Shown in pieces: positions 10,035-19,529 of a stretch of 64,000 nt of DNA. The translations under genes and the position numbers were made by a program. Origin of the DNA: Vibrio mimicus (GTDB lineage: Bacteria; Pseudomonadota; Gammaproteobacteria; Enterobacterales; Vibrionaceae); the NCBI RefSeq assembly GCF_019048845.1, contig NZ_CP077426.1:1039501-1103500 (forward strand). Reading direction: 5' to 3'. The notes beneath the pieces are model-generated. The model was not told where the DNA came from. It saw only the letters and a list, made by a program, of their open reading frames with translations, and did no database searches. How positions within the stretch are numbered: position 1 is the stretch's first letter; each line of letters starts with the position of its first letter.

Positions 10035-10586
10035 TTATTGCGATAGTTTACGCCGCAAGAAGAAATGCCCAGCAGCAAGCAACAAGCCGCTGATTAAACC
10101 GGCCAAATGGGCTTCCGTTGCTACTCGTGCGCCAATCAGCTCTGCGGTGCTAGTGGATGCGCCAAACCACTGTTCCCACGCAACTTTTCCGATAACGCCA
10201 AGCACTAATAGCCAACTGCTGCGTCGTCCATTAAGGGCTTCATTCAGCGCGTAGTAAGCAAAGAGACCATGCAAAGTGCCAGAGAGCCCAACATAAGACT
10301 GCATATCGGAAGCTAAAATCATCACCCCCACCGCAAGGCTAGTCAGTAGCAGAGGGATCAGAAGCTGACGTGCTGTGGGTTTAAACACAAAGCTGATGAT
10401 CCATAATGCGGCAAGGTTCATCGCCCAGTGGGCAAAGTTGGTGTGTGCGAAGTTTCCTGTTAGGATGCGCCACCATTGACCTTGTTCTATGGCGCTGAAG
10501 TGCCACAGAGTCAGCTCATGTAGTGGTGGCCACTGCAGACTTAAACTCAACAGGCTTATTGCCAATAACAGCAGGTAAAGATTCAC
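10035..10586 (-). CDS. rrtA: Rhombosortase (rhomboid-family intramembrane protease)
   Basis: Inner-membrane serine protease that, in Vibrio, cleaves proteins carrying a C-terminal GlyGly-CTERM anchor during type II secretion. 183 residues with about six hydrophobic helices. The catalytic serine motif GLSGTLHG (Ser about 102) has the leucine-histidine form typical of rhombosortases, and the partner histidine is in EAHLAG (about 160). The first-loop HTNFAHWAMNL motif is also rhomboid-like. Start is GTG at 10586, only three bases from the ATG of the divergent DTW gene. No GlyGly-CTERM substrate was recognised in this window. Confidence 0.9.
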   Translation of the reverse strand: MNLYLLLLAISLLSLSLQWPPLHELTLWHFSAIEQGQWWRILTGNFAHTNFAHWAMNLAALWIISFVFKPTARQLLIPLLLTSLAVGVMILASDMQSYVGLSGTLHGLFAYYALNEALNGRRSSWLLVLGVIGKVAWEQWFGASTSTAELIGARVATEAHLAGLISGLLLAAGHFFLRRKLSQ

Positions 10587-10589
10587 GTC

Positions 10590-11192
10590 ATGTCCCGTTA
10601 TTGTTCAGAGTGTGGTAAAGCGCGTAAAGCGTGCTTGTGTCCATCAATTGTCGCGCTAGAAAGTGCGGTTGAGCTTATCATTCTTCAACACCCAACGGAA
10701 CAAAAGCGCCCACTGGGTACCGCGCGCATTCTCAGCTTGTCATTGGCCAATTGTCGGCTGTTAGTGGGTGAAGATTTTCGTGAGCATGACGAGCTAAATC
10801 AACGGCTGGCAGAGCCGGATGTGGACCATTATGTGCTTTATCCGAATGAACAGGCGCAAGAGAGCACAGAGATAAGCCTCACGACAGCGCGCAAAAAGCG
10901 GGTGATTTTGCTCGATGGGACGTGGAAAAAAGCCTACAAGATGTGGCAAATCAACACTCAACTGCATGAGTTACCGAGTCTGCGTTTGCCGACCGAGTGT
11001 GTTGGGCATTACCGAATTCGCAAAGCGCCGGATGATACAGCGCTTTCTACTGTGGAGGCGGGTTATCATCTACTCCAGCAGTGGCAACCTGAGCGTGACT
11101 TTTCACCACTGCTCAAGGTGTTTGATGCCATGATTCAATATCAGATCGATCAGATGCCGGAAGGCGTTTTCGAGCGAAATTACCGTCAGTAA
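10590..11192 (+). CDS. DTW-domain tRNA-uridine aminocarboxypropyltransferase (TapT/YfiP-like)
   Basis: DTW-domain protein, predicted to add the 3-amino-3-carboxypropyl group of SAM to uridine in tRNA. 200 residues. An N-terminal metal-binding cysteine set (RYCSECGKARKACLC) is followed by the signature LLDGTWKKAYKMW near residue 107 (DGTW here). Members differ in which tRNA position they modify, and I cannot assign it. The 3' end overlaps the convergent dgt gene by seven bases. Confidence 0.87.
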   Translation: MSRYCSECGKARKACLCPSIVALESAVELIILQHPTEQKRPLGTARILSLSLANCRLLVGEDFREHDELNQRLAEPDVDHYVLYPNEQAQESTEISLTTARKKRVILLDGTWKKAYKMWQINTQLHELPSLRLPTECVGHYRIRKAPDDTALSTVEAGYHLLQQWQPERDFSPLLKVFDAMIQYQIDQMPEGVFERNYRQ

Positions 11193-12511
11193 TGACTCTG
11201 CGCTGAGAAGAGCTGCTGATGTAGTCGCTGCGCATATGCATCCGTCATCGCGGCAATGTAATCGCAGATCACGCGCATGCCTTCATCTTGCTTTTGGGCT
11301 TTGCGCCACTTTTCACCGGTGGCTTGTGGCAGAAGTCGCTCAGGGTCAGCGCTCAATGCTTCAAACAAATCCATGATCAGTTGCTGGCCTTTGTATTCAA
11401 AGCGCTGTACCTGCGGAATTTGAATCACGTATTGGTTTACAAAGTGTTTGAGCACTTCAAGTGCAGCGCCCATGTGTGGCTCGATATAAGCATTGAAAGC
11501 CAAGAGTTCATTATGGAAGGGCGCTTCAACTGGCTTCACGCTGATGCTGGTTAAAAGTGCATTCACAATACCGCCAATCGCATCTTTGCGCACATAGTGT
11601 TTGCCAGAAAACAGCATGTCACTCAACTCGGCAATATGCTCTTCAAACCACGGATCACCACACTCGGCAAGCTGCGCTGCTGCGGCTTCTTGCCACTGCG
11701 CGCGGGTTACCATGCCCAGTACAATGGCATCTTCCAGATCATGCACGCCGTAAGCGATGTCATCCGCCAGTTCCATGATGGAGCAATCGAGCGATTTAAA
11801 GCGTGTCTTGCGATGCTCTTTGGGTGAGTTGGGTTCTGCGCGCATTTGCCCCAGCAATTTACGGTCACTTTCACATAGAGGCTCCAGTACCCAGTCCAAA
11901 CTGGCCAAATCACAGTCGTATATGCCTTTCGCTGGCGACCAATCTTTGGCTTTCAGTTGGCGTTGGTGGGCGACCGAAGGAGGTGGTGTAGCGGCACGCG
12001 TGGCACTCAGCAGAGCTGGGTATTTCAAAAGACCCAGTAGCGTGCGGCGCGACAGGTTCATGCCGTGATGCTCGGTGTAAGGTTCTAAGCTGGTGACGAT
12101 ACGAAAAGTTTGCGCATTGCCTTCAAAGCCACCGTGATCGCGCATCATATAATTGAGCGCAATTTCACCGCCGTGCCCATAAGGGGGATGACCAATATCA
12201 TGAGCAAGGCAGAGTGAATCAATCAGGCTATCAGAGGGTAATAGTTCACGAAATTCCGGCTGTTTGAGTTTGATTTGCGCGACGATGCCCGTACCAATTT
12301 GTGCCGCTTCCAGTGAATGGGTGAGGCGAGTGCGATGAAAGTCATTCAAACTCGTACCGTGGACTTGGGTTTTAGCTTGCAAGCGCCGAAAAGCCGCAGA
12401 ATGAAGAATGCGTGCGCGATCGCGCTGAAATGGGCTGCGGTGATCGTTGCGGCGAATTTTGTGCTCATCATCGTTACGGGCTAACCATTCTGGGCTCAGG
12501 GATACTTGCAT
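11186..12511 (-). CDS. dgt: dNTP triphosphohydrolase (Dgt-like)
   Basis: HD-domain enzyme hydrolysing dNTPs to deoxynucleoside plus triphosphate; controls dNTP pools. 441 residues. Metal-binding motifs: RLTHSLEAAQIG (near 61), AHDIGHPPYGHGGE (near 108-121, the HD pair) and the distal aspartate in ADDIAYGVHDLEDA. The family member is the dGTPase-like clade found in Vibrio. It lies 71 bases downstream of yfbR on the same strand, so a nucleotide-pool operon yfbR-dgt is likely. Confidence 0.93.
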   Translation of the reverse strand: MQVSLSPEWLARNDDEHKIRRNDHRSPFQRDRARILHSAAFRRLQAKTQVHGTSLNDFHRTRLTHSLEAAQIGTGIVAQIKLKQPEFRELLPSDSLIDSLCLAHDIGHPPYGHGGEIALNYMMRDHGGFEGNAQTFRIVTSLEPYTEHHGMNLSRRTLLGLLKYPALLSATRAATPPPSVAHQRQLKAKDWSPAKGIYDCDLASLDWVLEPLCESDRKLLGQMRAEPNSPKEHRKTRFKSLDCSIMELADDIAYGVHDLEDAIVLGMVTRAQWQEAAAAQLAECGDPWFEEHIAELSDMLFSGKHYVRKDAIGGIVNALLTSISVKPVEAPFHNELLAFNAYIEPHMGAALEVLKHFVNQYVIQIPQVQRFEYKGQQLIMDLFEALSADPERLLPQATGEKWRKAQKQDEGMRVICDYIAAMTDAYAQRLHQQLFSAQSHY

Positions 12512-12582
12512 CGCGTTACTCCTTGCACGAACTTTCTTTTACTTACAACACTTTAACTCTCGAACTCTTAACTTACTGTGGC

Positions 12583-13167
12583 TTAACTGATTTCGTCCAG
12601 TGTTAGTTCAAAACTCGGAGCAAAGGTTTGCAGAAAATACTCCATCTCTTCGCTATGCCGTTCACGCAACGTCACATCAAGGCGTTTTTTCGCTTGAGCG
12701 TATTCGTGGTTACCTGCGCTGAGCTCTTCCAAACATTTCAAATACGCGCAAATCGCATCGGCTTGCTTAACGATGGCACTCTCTTGCGGGTCGGCCGCGT
12801 TAGAAACTAGAAACGGGCGAAAATCGTCGCGCAGTTCTTCAGGAAGCATCTCTAACAAACGCAGCTCTGCCGCTGCTTCGATTTTTTTGTATTCCTTGGC
12901 GATCTCAGGATTGAAGTATTTGATCGGAGTTGGCAAATCACCCGTCAGTACTTCACTGGTGTCGTGATACATGGCGAGTAGCGCAATGCGCTCAGGGTTT
13001 AGCGTTCCGCCAAACTTTTTGTTTTTGATCACCGCCAGCGCGTGGGCCACAAAGGCAACTTGCAGGCTGTGTTCAGAAATATTCTCACTGGAGATGGAAC
13101 GCATCAATGGCCAGCGCTGAATCAGTTTCATGCGGGCGAGGTGGGCGAAAAAATGGCTCTCTTGCAT
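12583..13167 (-). CDS. yfbR: 5'-deoxynucleotidase YfbR
   Basis: HD-domain phosphohydrolase acting on deoxyribonucleoside 5'-monophosphates. 194 residues with [12 protein letters not shown] (first His near 34) and [18 protein letters not shown] (HD pair near 69-70), both typical of YfbR. Upstream of dgt, same strand; together they would act on dNTP and dNMP pools. Start ATG at 13167 sits behind a GGAAG-like site. Confidence 0.94.
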   Translation of the reverse strand: MQESHFFAHLARMKLIQRWPLMRSISSENISEHSLQVAFVAHALAVIKNKKFGGTLNPERIALLAMYHDTSEVLTGDLPTPIKYFNPEIAKEYKKIEAAAELRLLEMLPEELRDDFRPFLVSNAADPQESAIVKQADAICAYLKCLEELSAGNHEYAQAKKRLDVTLRERHSEEMEYFLQTFAPSFELTLDEIS

Positions 13168-13244
13168 AGCACTCTCACTTCCTTGCTGATGGATTCCCTT
13201 TCAACGTGCAAAATACGCTGAAGAGGGAAGGTTAAAAAAACAAA

Positions 13245-13275
13245 AGGCTCTCTTCAGTGTACCGAAAGAGAGCCT
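13245..13275 (-). terminator. Terminator after alaA
   Basis: Perfect 10-bp stem AGGCTCTCTT / AAGAGAGCCT with an 11-base loop. Read on the minus strand it is followed by TTTGTTTTTTT, so it ends the alaA transcript. Confidence 0.9.
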
Positions 13276-13292
13276 GTTTCGCCTACCCATAA

Positions 13293-13317
13293 CAGCAAGT
13301 CGTTTTGGGACTTGCTG
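13293..13317 (-). repeat. Second hairpin behind alaA
   Basis: Perfect 9-bp inverted repeat CAGCAAGTC / GACTTGCTG with a 7-base loop, only 9 bases past the alaA stop and 18 bases before the main terminator stem. No T-tract; it may protect the mRNA 3' end. Confidence 0.65.
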
Positions 13318-13325
13318 CCAGTTTG

Positions 13326-14540
13326 TTATTGGCTATAAGTGGTGATAAAGCGTTCAAAGCGACCGATGGCGATTTCCAGATCTTCAACATGTGGCAGAGT
13401 CACAATGCGGAAGTGATCCGGTTTTGGCCAGTTAAAGCCACTGCCTTGTACCAGCAGCACTTTTTCTTGCACTAAGAAATCGAGCACCATTTTCTGGTCA
13501 TCTTTGATCGGATACATCTTGGTATCGATTTTCGGGAACAGATACATAGCACCCTTTGGCTTCACACAGGAAATCCCCGGGATCTGGTTAATCAGTTCCC
13601 ATGCGCGGTCACGCTGCTCCAGCAAACGGCCACCCGGCAAAATCAGTTCATTGATACTTTGATAGCCACCTAATGCGGTTTGAATCGCGTGCTGCATAGG
13701 TACGTTGGCACACAAACGCATCGAGGCAAGCATATCCAGACCCGCAATGTAGCCTTGCGCTTGTTGTTTTGGGCCAGTCAGGAACATCCAGCCACCACGG
13801 AAGCCACAAACACGGTACGCTTTTGACAAACCATTGAAAGTCGCCACTAACACATCATCCGTCAAGGTGGCGATTGAGGTATGCACTGCGCCGTCGTACA
13901 GCACTTTGTCGTATATCTCATCGGCGAAAATGATCAACTTATGCTTGCGGGCAATCTCAACGATTTCCAGTAAGAAATCACGGCTGTATACCGCACCCGT
14001 TGGGTTATTGGGGTTGATCAGCACAATACCACGGGTTTTCGGGGTGATTTTGCTGCGAATATCATCGAGGTCGGGATACCAATCGGCTTCTTCGTCACAG
14101 ATGTAGTGCACGGCTTTGCCGCCAGAAAGCGCAACTGCAGCTGTCCACAGTGGATAGTCTGGGGCAGGTACCAGCATTTCATCACCGTTGTTCAGCAGGG
14201 CTTGCATCGCCATCACGATAAGCTCTGAAGCACCGTTGCCGATGTACACATCTTCGACGTCCAGACTGCGGATACCTTTTTTCTGGTAGTACTGCACTAC
14301 CGCTTTGCGAGCGGAATAGATGCCTTTGGAGTCACAGTAACCTTGTGAAGTCGGCAGGTTACGGATCACATCAACTAGGATCTCGTCTGGGGCGTCGAAA
14401 CCAAATGGGGCAGGGTTACCGATGTTAAGCTTCAGTATTTTGTGCCCTTCTTCTTCCATGCGCTTAGCATGTTTAAGTACTGGTCCTCGAATGTCATAGC
14501 AGACATTATCGAGTTTTGACGACATCCCGATATTTTGCAT
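13326..14540 (-). CDS. alaA: AlaA, alanine aminotransferase
   Basis: PLP-dependent class I/II aminotransferase making alanine from pyruvate and glutamate. 404 residues with NPNNPTGAVYS near 176 and the PLP-lysine motif FNGLSKAYRVCGFRGGW near 240. Very close to the E. coli YfbQ/AlaA pattern, and its neighbour yfbR is also next to it in E. coli. Start at 14540 follows AGGAAAA. Two hairpins lie downstream. Confidence 0.94.
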   Translation of the reverse strand: MQNIGMSSKLDNVCYDIRGPVLKHAKRMEEEGHKILKLNIGNPAPFGFDAPDEILVDVIRNLPTSQGYCDSKGIYSARKAVVQYYQKKGIRSLDVEDVYIGNGASELIVMAMQALLNNGDEMLVPAPDYPLWTAAVALSGGKAVHYICDEEADWYPDLDDIRSKITPKTRGIVLINPNNPTGAVYSRDFLLEIVEIARKHKLIIFADEIYDKVLYDGAVHTSIATLTDDVLVATFNGLSKAYRVCGFRGGWMFLTGPKQQAQGYIAGLDMLASMRLCANVPMQHAIQTALGGYQSINELILPGGRLLEQRDRAWELINQIPGISCVKPKGAMYLFPKIDTKMYPIKDDQKMVLDFLVQEKVLLVQGSGFNWPKPDHFRIVTLPHVEDLEIAIGRFERFITTYSQ

Positions 14541-14753
14541 TATAATTTTCCTGAAAATGAACTGTTTGCTTGTTCAAGCTACACTAAGTTGTCGATTTTT
14601 AGAATAAAAATCTATTATGAAAGCTGGTTAAAATCCGAGTACATGTTGCATCGATCACTTGGTAGAGCAAAAGATACCCCATAACCTTGATTTCATAGGG
14701 CTCTCTCAATAGAGTAGCCGCAGTTTACCGAATCTCACCTGTACGAGGTCGCT

Positions 14754-16061
14754 TTGTTGCATTTTTCTCAGGCCGTTGCTCAATTGATGGAGCAAATCCG
14801 TGGCGCGAAGGATCATGATGTTCGTTTTACTCAGCTGTTGGCCGATAGGCCACCGTTTGCGCTGATCGATTGGCTTGACGCTCAACCGATTTTCCCCAAA
14901 TTTTATTGGCAGTCGCGTGACACTCGTGAAGAGGTCGTGGCACTAGGCCAAGTTTATACTTTTACTGATCCTGCACCAGCTTACGCAATATTAGGCGATA
15001 ACCAACGTGTTTGGGGTGGCCGATCTTTTGATGGCAACACGGCAAAAAATCCGCGCTGTATGTCCTCTTTTTTCTTTTTGCCGCAGATTGAACTGACTCG
15101 TTTTGATGACAGATGGTCATTGTCAGTCAACCTGAACAATGAACCACAACGCACTCTCAGCGCGCTGCAAAAATTATTGCCCGAAGTGCCCACATTGCGC
15201 TCAATGACGGCAGAAGTAAATGCTGTTGAACATACACCAGCACTTCCGCAGTGGCATGATTTAGTTGAGAAAGTGTTGAGTGGGATTACTCAGCAGCAGT
15301 TTAAAAAAGTGGTACTGGCGCGTAAAACCAAACTTTCGCTGGATGCGCCGATCAGTGCGGCGCAACTGCTTAAAGCCAGTCATGCACAAAACCATCACAG
15401 TTTTCATTTTTTACTGGCACTCGATTCTCGCCACAGCTTTATGGGGTCAACTCCGGAGCGGCTCTATTTGCGTCACGGCCAAACCCTCGAAACCGAAGCG
15501 CTTGCTGGCACGATCGGTCGTGGTATGAATGCCGCGCAAGATATGGAGTTAGCAAACTGGTTGGCTCACGACAGCAAGAACCTCAATGAAAATCAGTTGG
15601 TAGTGGAAGACATTATTGAAAGTCTTGCGCCATATGCAGAGCAAATTCATAGTCAGAGCGAAGCTCAGTTAGTGCGACTGCGTAAAGTGCAGCATCTGAA
15701 AAAACGCATTGATGCGCAGCTTAAATCGGGGGTCAATGGCGTACAGTTACTGGGCGCATTACAACCTACCGCTGCGGTTGCGGGTTTACCTCGTCAAGCG
15801 GCACTGGCTTTCATCGCGGAAAATGAGCCTTTTGCACGCGGCTGGTACGCAGGCTCCATGGGTTATTTTAGCCATGCGCAAGCCGAGTTTTGTGTAGCGA
15901 TCCGCAGTGCTTTAGTGGTGGATAAACAAGTTCAGCTTTTTGCAGGCGCGGGTATTGTGCCGGGCTCGATTGCTGAGCATGAATGGCAGGAGCTGGATAA
16001 AAAGCTCTCTACCTTGCTGAGCTTGATTACCGACCGTTTACCGCTGGGAGTGGCCTCATGA
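14754..16061 (+). CDS. menF: MenF, isochorismate synthase
   Basis: Converts chorismate to isochorismate, the first step of menaquinone synthesis. 435 residues. The chorismate-binding domain is shown by ITQQQFKKVVLARKT near 181, ERLYLRHGQTLETEALAGT near 239-258, and C-terminal ENEPFARGWYAGSMGY and AGIVPGSIAEHEW. Start is a TTG (14754 or the next codon 14757) after a GAGG at 14744. It overlaps menD by four bases and heads the men operon. Confidence 0.94.
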   Translation: MLHFSQAVAQLMEQIRGAKDHDVRFTQLLADRPPFALIDWLDAQPIFPKFYWQSRDTREEVVALGQVYTFTDPAPAYAILGDNQRVWGGRSFDGNTAKNPRCMSSFFFLPQIELTRFDDRWSLSVNLNNEPQRTLSALQKLLPEVPTLRSMTAEVNAVEHTPALPQWHDLVEKVLSGITQQQFKKVVLARKTKLSLDAPISAAQLLKASHAQNHHSFHFLLALDSRHSFMGSTPERLYLRHGQTLETEALAGTIGRGMNAAQDMELANWLAHDSKNLNENQLVVEDIIESLAPYAEQIHSQSEAQLVRLRKVQHLKKRIDAQLKSGVNGVQLLGALQPTAAVAGLPRQAALAFIAENEPFARGWYAGSMGYFSHAQAEFCVAIRSALVVDKQVQLFAGAGIVPGSIAEHEWQELDKKLSTLLSLITDRLPLGVAS

Positions 16062-17770
16062 ATCACGACCAAGCCTTGCTGAACCGCCTTTGGTCGCGAG
16101 TTTTACTCGAAGAGTTAAGCCGTTTAGGCGTAACACAAGTGTGTGTGGCTCCGGGCTCTCGATCTACCCCCTTGACGCTTGAAGCTCATGCCAATGCGGC
16201 GTTCACACTGCATACTCACTATGATGAGCGCGGCTTAGGTTTTATGGCGTTAGGTCTAGCGAAAGCTAGCCAACAGCCAGTAGTGGTGATCGTGACTTCG
16301 GGCACTGCGGTGGCGAACTTGTTGCCTGCCATTGCCGAATCCAAACTCACGGGTGAACGTTTAGTGGTACTTACTGCGGATCGCCCGCCAGAGCTGGTGG
16401 GTTGCGGTGCCAATCAAGCCATTGTTCAATCTGGCATCTTTTCTCATCACGTCAATGCAACCCTTGAGCTGCCAAGTCCTGCTATACACCATCCACTCCC
16501 TTGGTTACTCACTTCGATTGATGATGTAATGGCTCGCCAAGCCCTGCTGAGTGGCAGTGTACATATCAATTGCCCGTTCCCTGAGCCTTTGTATTCGGCT
16601 GGTGATGAGGCTATTTATAAGCATTATCTGGCCAGTGTGCAAAGATGGCGCGAACATCAACGCCCCTACACTGAGCGTCACCAACATTTGGCGCAAAGCA
16701 CACCTTCATCATTGGACGGCTTTTTAGCCAAAGGAGTGGTGATTGTCGGTTCGCTGATATCTGATGAAGCACAAGCCGCGCAGCGTTTTGCGCAGGTTAT
16801 GGGCTGGCCGTTGCTATGTGATCCGCAATCGGGCATCAGCAGTGAGTGGGCGCATTTCGATTTGTGGTTACAGCACCAAAACGCGCGTGATGTGCTCAAT
16901 CAGTGTGAAGTCGTGGTGCAGTTTGGTTCACGAATCGTCTCGAAACGCTTGACTCAATGGTTAGCCAATTGGTGTGGGCAAGCTCGTGGTGAATATCACT
17001 ATGTTTCGCCACAGACGGAACGTAACAACCCTTGGCATGCGATGCAGCAGCAGTGGGTGTGTGATATTCCCAACTGGGTAGAAGCTTTGCTCAGCAAACG
17101 CTTAGCGGGTCAAAATACGCAGCAGGGCTGGGCGGATGAGTTAACGCGTTATGCGCAATCTGTTCGCCAATTGGCGCAGTTGCATTTCTCTTCTTCTGCT
17201 CTGAGCGAAGTGGCTCTGGCGTTGGATTTAACCGAGCGCGCCACGCAAGCGGATCTGTTTTTGGGCAACAGCCTGATTGTGCGTTTGGTGGATATGTTCA
17301 GCGCGCTCGATGGGCGTGAAGTGTTCTCTAATCGCGGTGCATCCGGCATTGATGGTTTAGTTGCGACGGCGTCAGGCGTTCAGCGTGCACGACAAAAACC
17401 TCTGTTCATGCTGATTGGTGATACCTCGCTGCTGTACGATCTCAACTCGCTAGCGCTGATGCGCAATCCACCGCAGCCAACAGTGATTGTGGTGACCAAT
17501 AACGATGGTGGGGCGATTTTCGATCTCCTCCCTGTACCGAGTGAGCAGCGTGAAGCACTCTATCAAATGCCGCATGGAATGGACTTTGCCCACGCAGCCC
17601 AGCAATTTGGCTTGGCGTATTGTGCGGCACAAACCTTAGAGCATTACCAAACTTTGGTGGAGGAACATTTCGCGCAAGGTGTAGGCACTTTGCTGATCGA
17701 AGTGAAAACACCACCTCAGCAAGCCTCCATGCACATCAAACAACTGACATCGCAACTCCATGCTCTCTAA
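16058..17770 (+). CDS. menD: MenD, SEPHCHC synthase
   Basis: ThDP-dependent enzyme joining isochorismate and 2-oxoglutarate to give SEPHCHC, the second menaquinone step. 570 residues: N-terminal PYR domain with [14 protein letters not shown] near 30 and the [16 protein letters not shown] glutamate region near 53, and C-terminal PP domain with the ThDP-Mg site between [10 protein letters not shown] and NNDGGAIFD. Overlaps menF by 4 and menH by 11 bases. Confidence 0.95.
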   Translation: MNHDQALLNRLWSRVLLEELSRLGVTQVCVAPGSRSTPLTLEAHANAAFTLHTHYDERGLGFMALGLAKASQQPVVVIVTSGTAVANLLPAIAESKLTGERLVVLTADRPPELVGCGANQAIVQSGIFSHHVNATLELPSPAIHHPLPWLLTSIDDVMARQALLSGSVHINCPFPEPLYSAGDEAIYKHYLASVQRWREHQRPYTERHQHLAQSTPSSLDGFLAKGVVIVGSLISDEAQAAQRFAQVMGWPLLCDPQSGISSEWAHFDLWLQHQNARDVLNQCEVVVQFGSRIVSKRLTQWLANWCGQARGEYHYVSPQTERNNPWHAMQQQWVCDIPNWVEALLSKRLAGQNTQQGWADELTRYAQSVRQLAQLHFSSSALSEVALALDLTERATQADLFLGNSLIVRLVDMFSALDGREVFSNRGASGIDGLVATASGVQRARQKPLFMLIGDTSLLYDLNSLALMRNPPQPTVIVVTNNDGGAIFDLLPVPSEQREALYQMPHGMDFAHAAQQFGLAYCAAQTLEHYQTLVEEHFAQGVGTLLIEVKTPPQQASMHIKQLTSQLHAL

Positions 17771-18551
17771 CCAACTGCACTTTGCCAAGCCAACTGCACG
17801 AACACCTTTAGTGGTGTTGGTGCATGGTCTGCTTGGCAGTGGTGCGGATTGGCAACCTGTCCTCACTCATATGGCTAGTACGAAGTGCGCGGTATTGACG
17901 CTGGATCTTCCTGGACATGGTGCCAATCCAGAGTTGCATTGTGAGGATTTCACCCAAGCGGTCGAAATGATCGAGCAAACGGTGCAAGCGCATATCACTC
18001 CTGAAGTGCGAGTCATTTTGGTGGGGTACTCGCTCGGTGGACGATTAATCATGAATGGGTTAGCTCAGGGGGCTTTTTCGCGCCTTAATCTGCGAGGGGC
18101 TGTCATCGAAGGCGGCCACTTCGGACTGCAAGAGGATGAGGAAAAAGCGGCGCGTTGGCAAAATGATCAACAATGGGCGCAGCGATTTGCTAAGCAACCG
18201 ATTGAGCATGTGTTGAGCGATTGGTATCAGCAAGCTGTATTTAGTTCACTAAACCATGAGCAAAGACAAACTTTAATTGCGCAACGTAGTGCTAATCTTG
18301 GTTCATCAGTAGCACATATGTTACTGGCAACAAGTTTGGCTAAGCAGCCCTATTTATTGCTAGCACTACAAGCACTTACTCTACCGATACACTATGTGTG
18401 TGGCGAGAAAGACAATAAATTTCAGCAACTCGCACAGCATTGCGGGTTGAGTTACAGTCAAGTTGCGAATGCGGGCCACAATGTACACCACGAACAACCG
18501 CAAGCCTTCGCAAAGATTGTACAAGCGATGATCCACTCGGTCGCAGATTGA
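17760..18551 (+). CDS. menH: MenH, SHCHC synthase
   Basis: Alpha/beta-hydrolase-fold lyase that removes pyruvate from SEPHCHC to give SHCHC. 263 residues with [11 protein letters not shown] near 21, LPGHG near 55, the nucleophile elbow VGYSLGGRL near 93 and a catalytic histidine in [11 protein letters not shown] near 240. The start overlaps the end of menD by 11 bases, consistent with coupled translation. Confidence 0.92.
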   Translation: MLSNQLHFAKPTARTPLVVLVHGLLGSGADWQPVLTHMASTKCAVLTLDLPGHGANPELHCEDFTQAVEMIEQTVQAHITPEVRVILVGYSLGGRLIMNGLAQGAFSRLNLRGAVIEGGHFGLQEDEEKAARWQNDQQWAQRFAKQPIEHVLSDWYQQAVFSSLNHEQRQTLIAQRSANLGSSVAHMLLATSLAKQPYLLLALQALTLPIHYVCGEKDNKFQQLAQHCGLSYSQVANAGHNVHHEQPQAFAKIVQAMIHSVAD

Positions 18552-18575
18552 GTGATAACGACAATGGGAACCACC

Positions 18576-19442
18576 ATGGCTAAAACTACAGGCATTTCTG
18601 AGCAAGAACTTTACGCACCAGTGATTTGGCAAGATTGCACCGGTGACTATCAAGATATTTACTACCACAAGTCTGAAGATGGGATTGCGAAAATCACCAT
18701 CGCCAGACCGCAAGTGCGCAATGCGTTTCGTCCATTGACCGTGAAAGAGATGATTCACGCGCTGTCAGATGCTCGATACGATGACAAGGTGGGGGTGATT
18801 ATTCTGACCGGTTTAGGTGAAGATGCGTTCTGTTCCGGTGGCGATCAGAAAATCCGTGGCGACTACGGCGGCTACCGTGATGATTCTGGTACTCACCACC
18901 TGAATGTGCTCGATTTCCAACGTCAGATCCGTACTTGTCCAAAACCTGTGATTGCGGCAGTAGCTGGCTGGGCAGTGGGCGGCGGTCATGTGCTGCACAT
19001 GATGTGTGACCTGACCATTGCAGCAGAAAATGCGCAATTTGGTCAAACTGGCCCGAAAGTGGGTTCATTCGATGGCGGCTGGGGTGCTTCTTACATGGCG
19101 CGTATTGTCGGCCAGAAGAAAGCGCGCGAAATCTGGTTTCTGTGCCGTTTCTACAATGCCCAAGAAGCGTTGGATATGGGGCTGGTGAACACGGTTGTGC
19201 CGGTTGAAGAGCTGGAAAGAGAAACCGTGCGCTGGTGTCGCGAAGTGCTGCAACACAGCCCAATGGCGATTCGCTGCCTGAAAGCAGCACTTAATGCCGA
19301 CTGTGATGGTCAAGCAGGCCTGCAAGAGTTGGCTGGCAACGCGACCATGCTGTTCTACATGACCGAAGAAGGTCAGGAAGGCCGTAATGCGTTTAATGAA
19401 AAACGCCGTCCGGACTTCAACAAGTTCCCGCGTAACCCATAA
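18576..19442 (+). CDS. menB: MenB, 1,4-dihydroxy-2-naphthoyl-CoA synthase
   Basis: Crotonase-family enzyme forming the naphthoquinone ring from o-succinylbenzoyl-CoA. The start at 18576 ([10 protein letters not shown]) is preferred because GGGA lies six bases upstream; a GTG at 18552 and an ATG at 18564 are in frame. The oxyanion-hole motif [15 protein letters not shown] and the [16 protein letters not shown] and [15 protein letters not shown] segments are diagnostic. 288 residues. A hairpin follows before menC. Confidence 0.95.
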   Translation: MAKTTGISEQELYAPVIWQDCTGDYQDIYYHKSEDGIAKITIARPQVRNAFRPLTVKEMIHALSDARYDDKVGVIILTGLGEDAFCSGGDQKIRGDYGGYRDDSGTHHLNVLDFQRQIRTCPKPVIAAVAGWAVGGGHVLHMMCDLTIAAENAQFGQTGPKVGSFDGGWGASYMARIVGQKKAREIWFLCRFYNAQEALDMGLVNTVVPVEELERETVRWCREVLQHSPMAIRCLKAALNADCDGQAGLQELAGNATMLFYMTEEGQEGRNAFNEKRRPDFNKFPRNP

Positions 19443-19450
19443 TTCTTCTC

Positions 19451-19479
19451 AGAGCGGCGTCTTGCCGCTCTTTCTCTTT
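19451..19479 (+). terminator. Terminator-like hairpin inside the men operon
   Basis: Perfect 8-bp GC-rich stem AGAGCGGC / GCCGCTCT with a 5-base loop, followed by TTCTCTTT, nine bases after the menB stop. It would partly end transcription and lower menC-menE output relative to menF-menB. Confidence 0.7.
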
Positions 19480-19529
19480 GAACATAAACCCCGTTTATGT
19501 GGATGTATTGGATATAGGAAGAGATCAGC

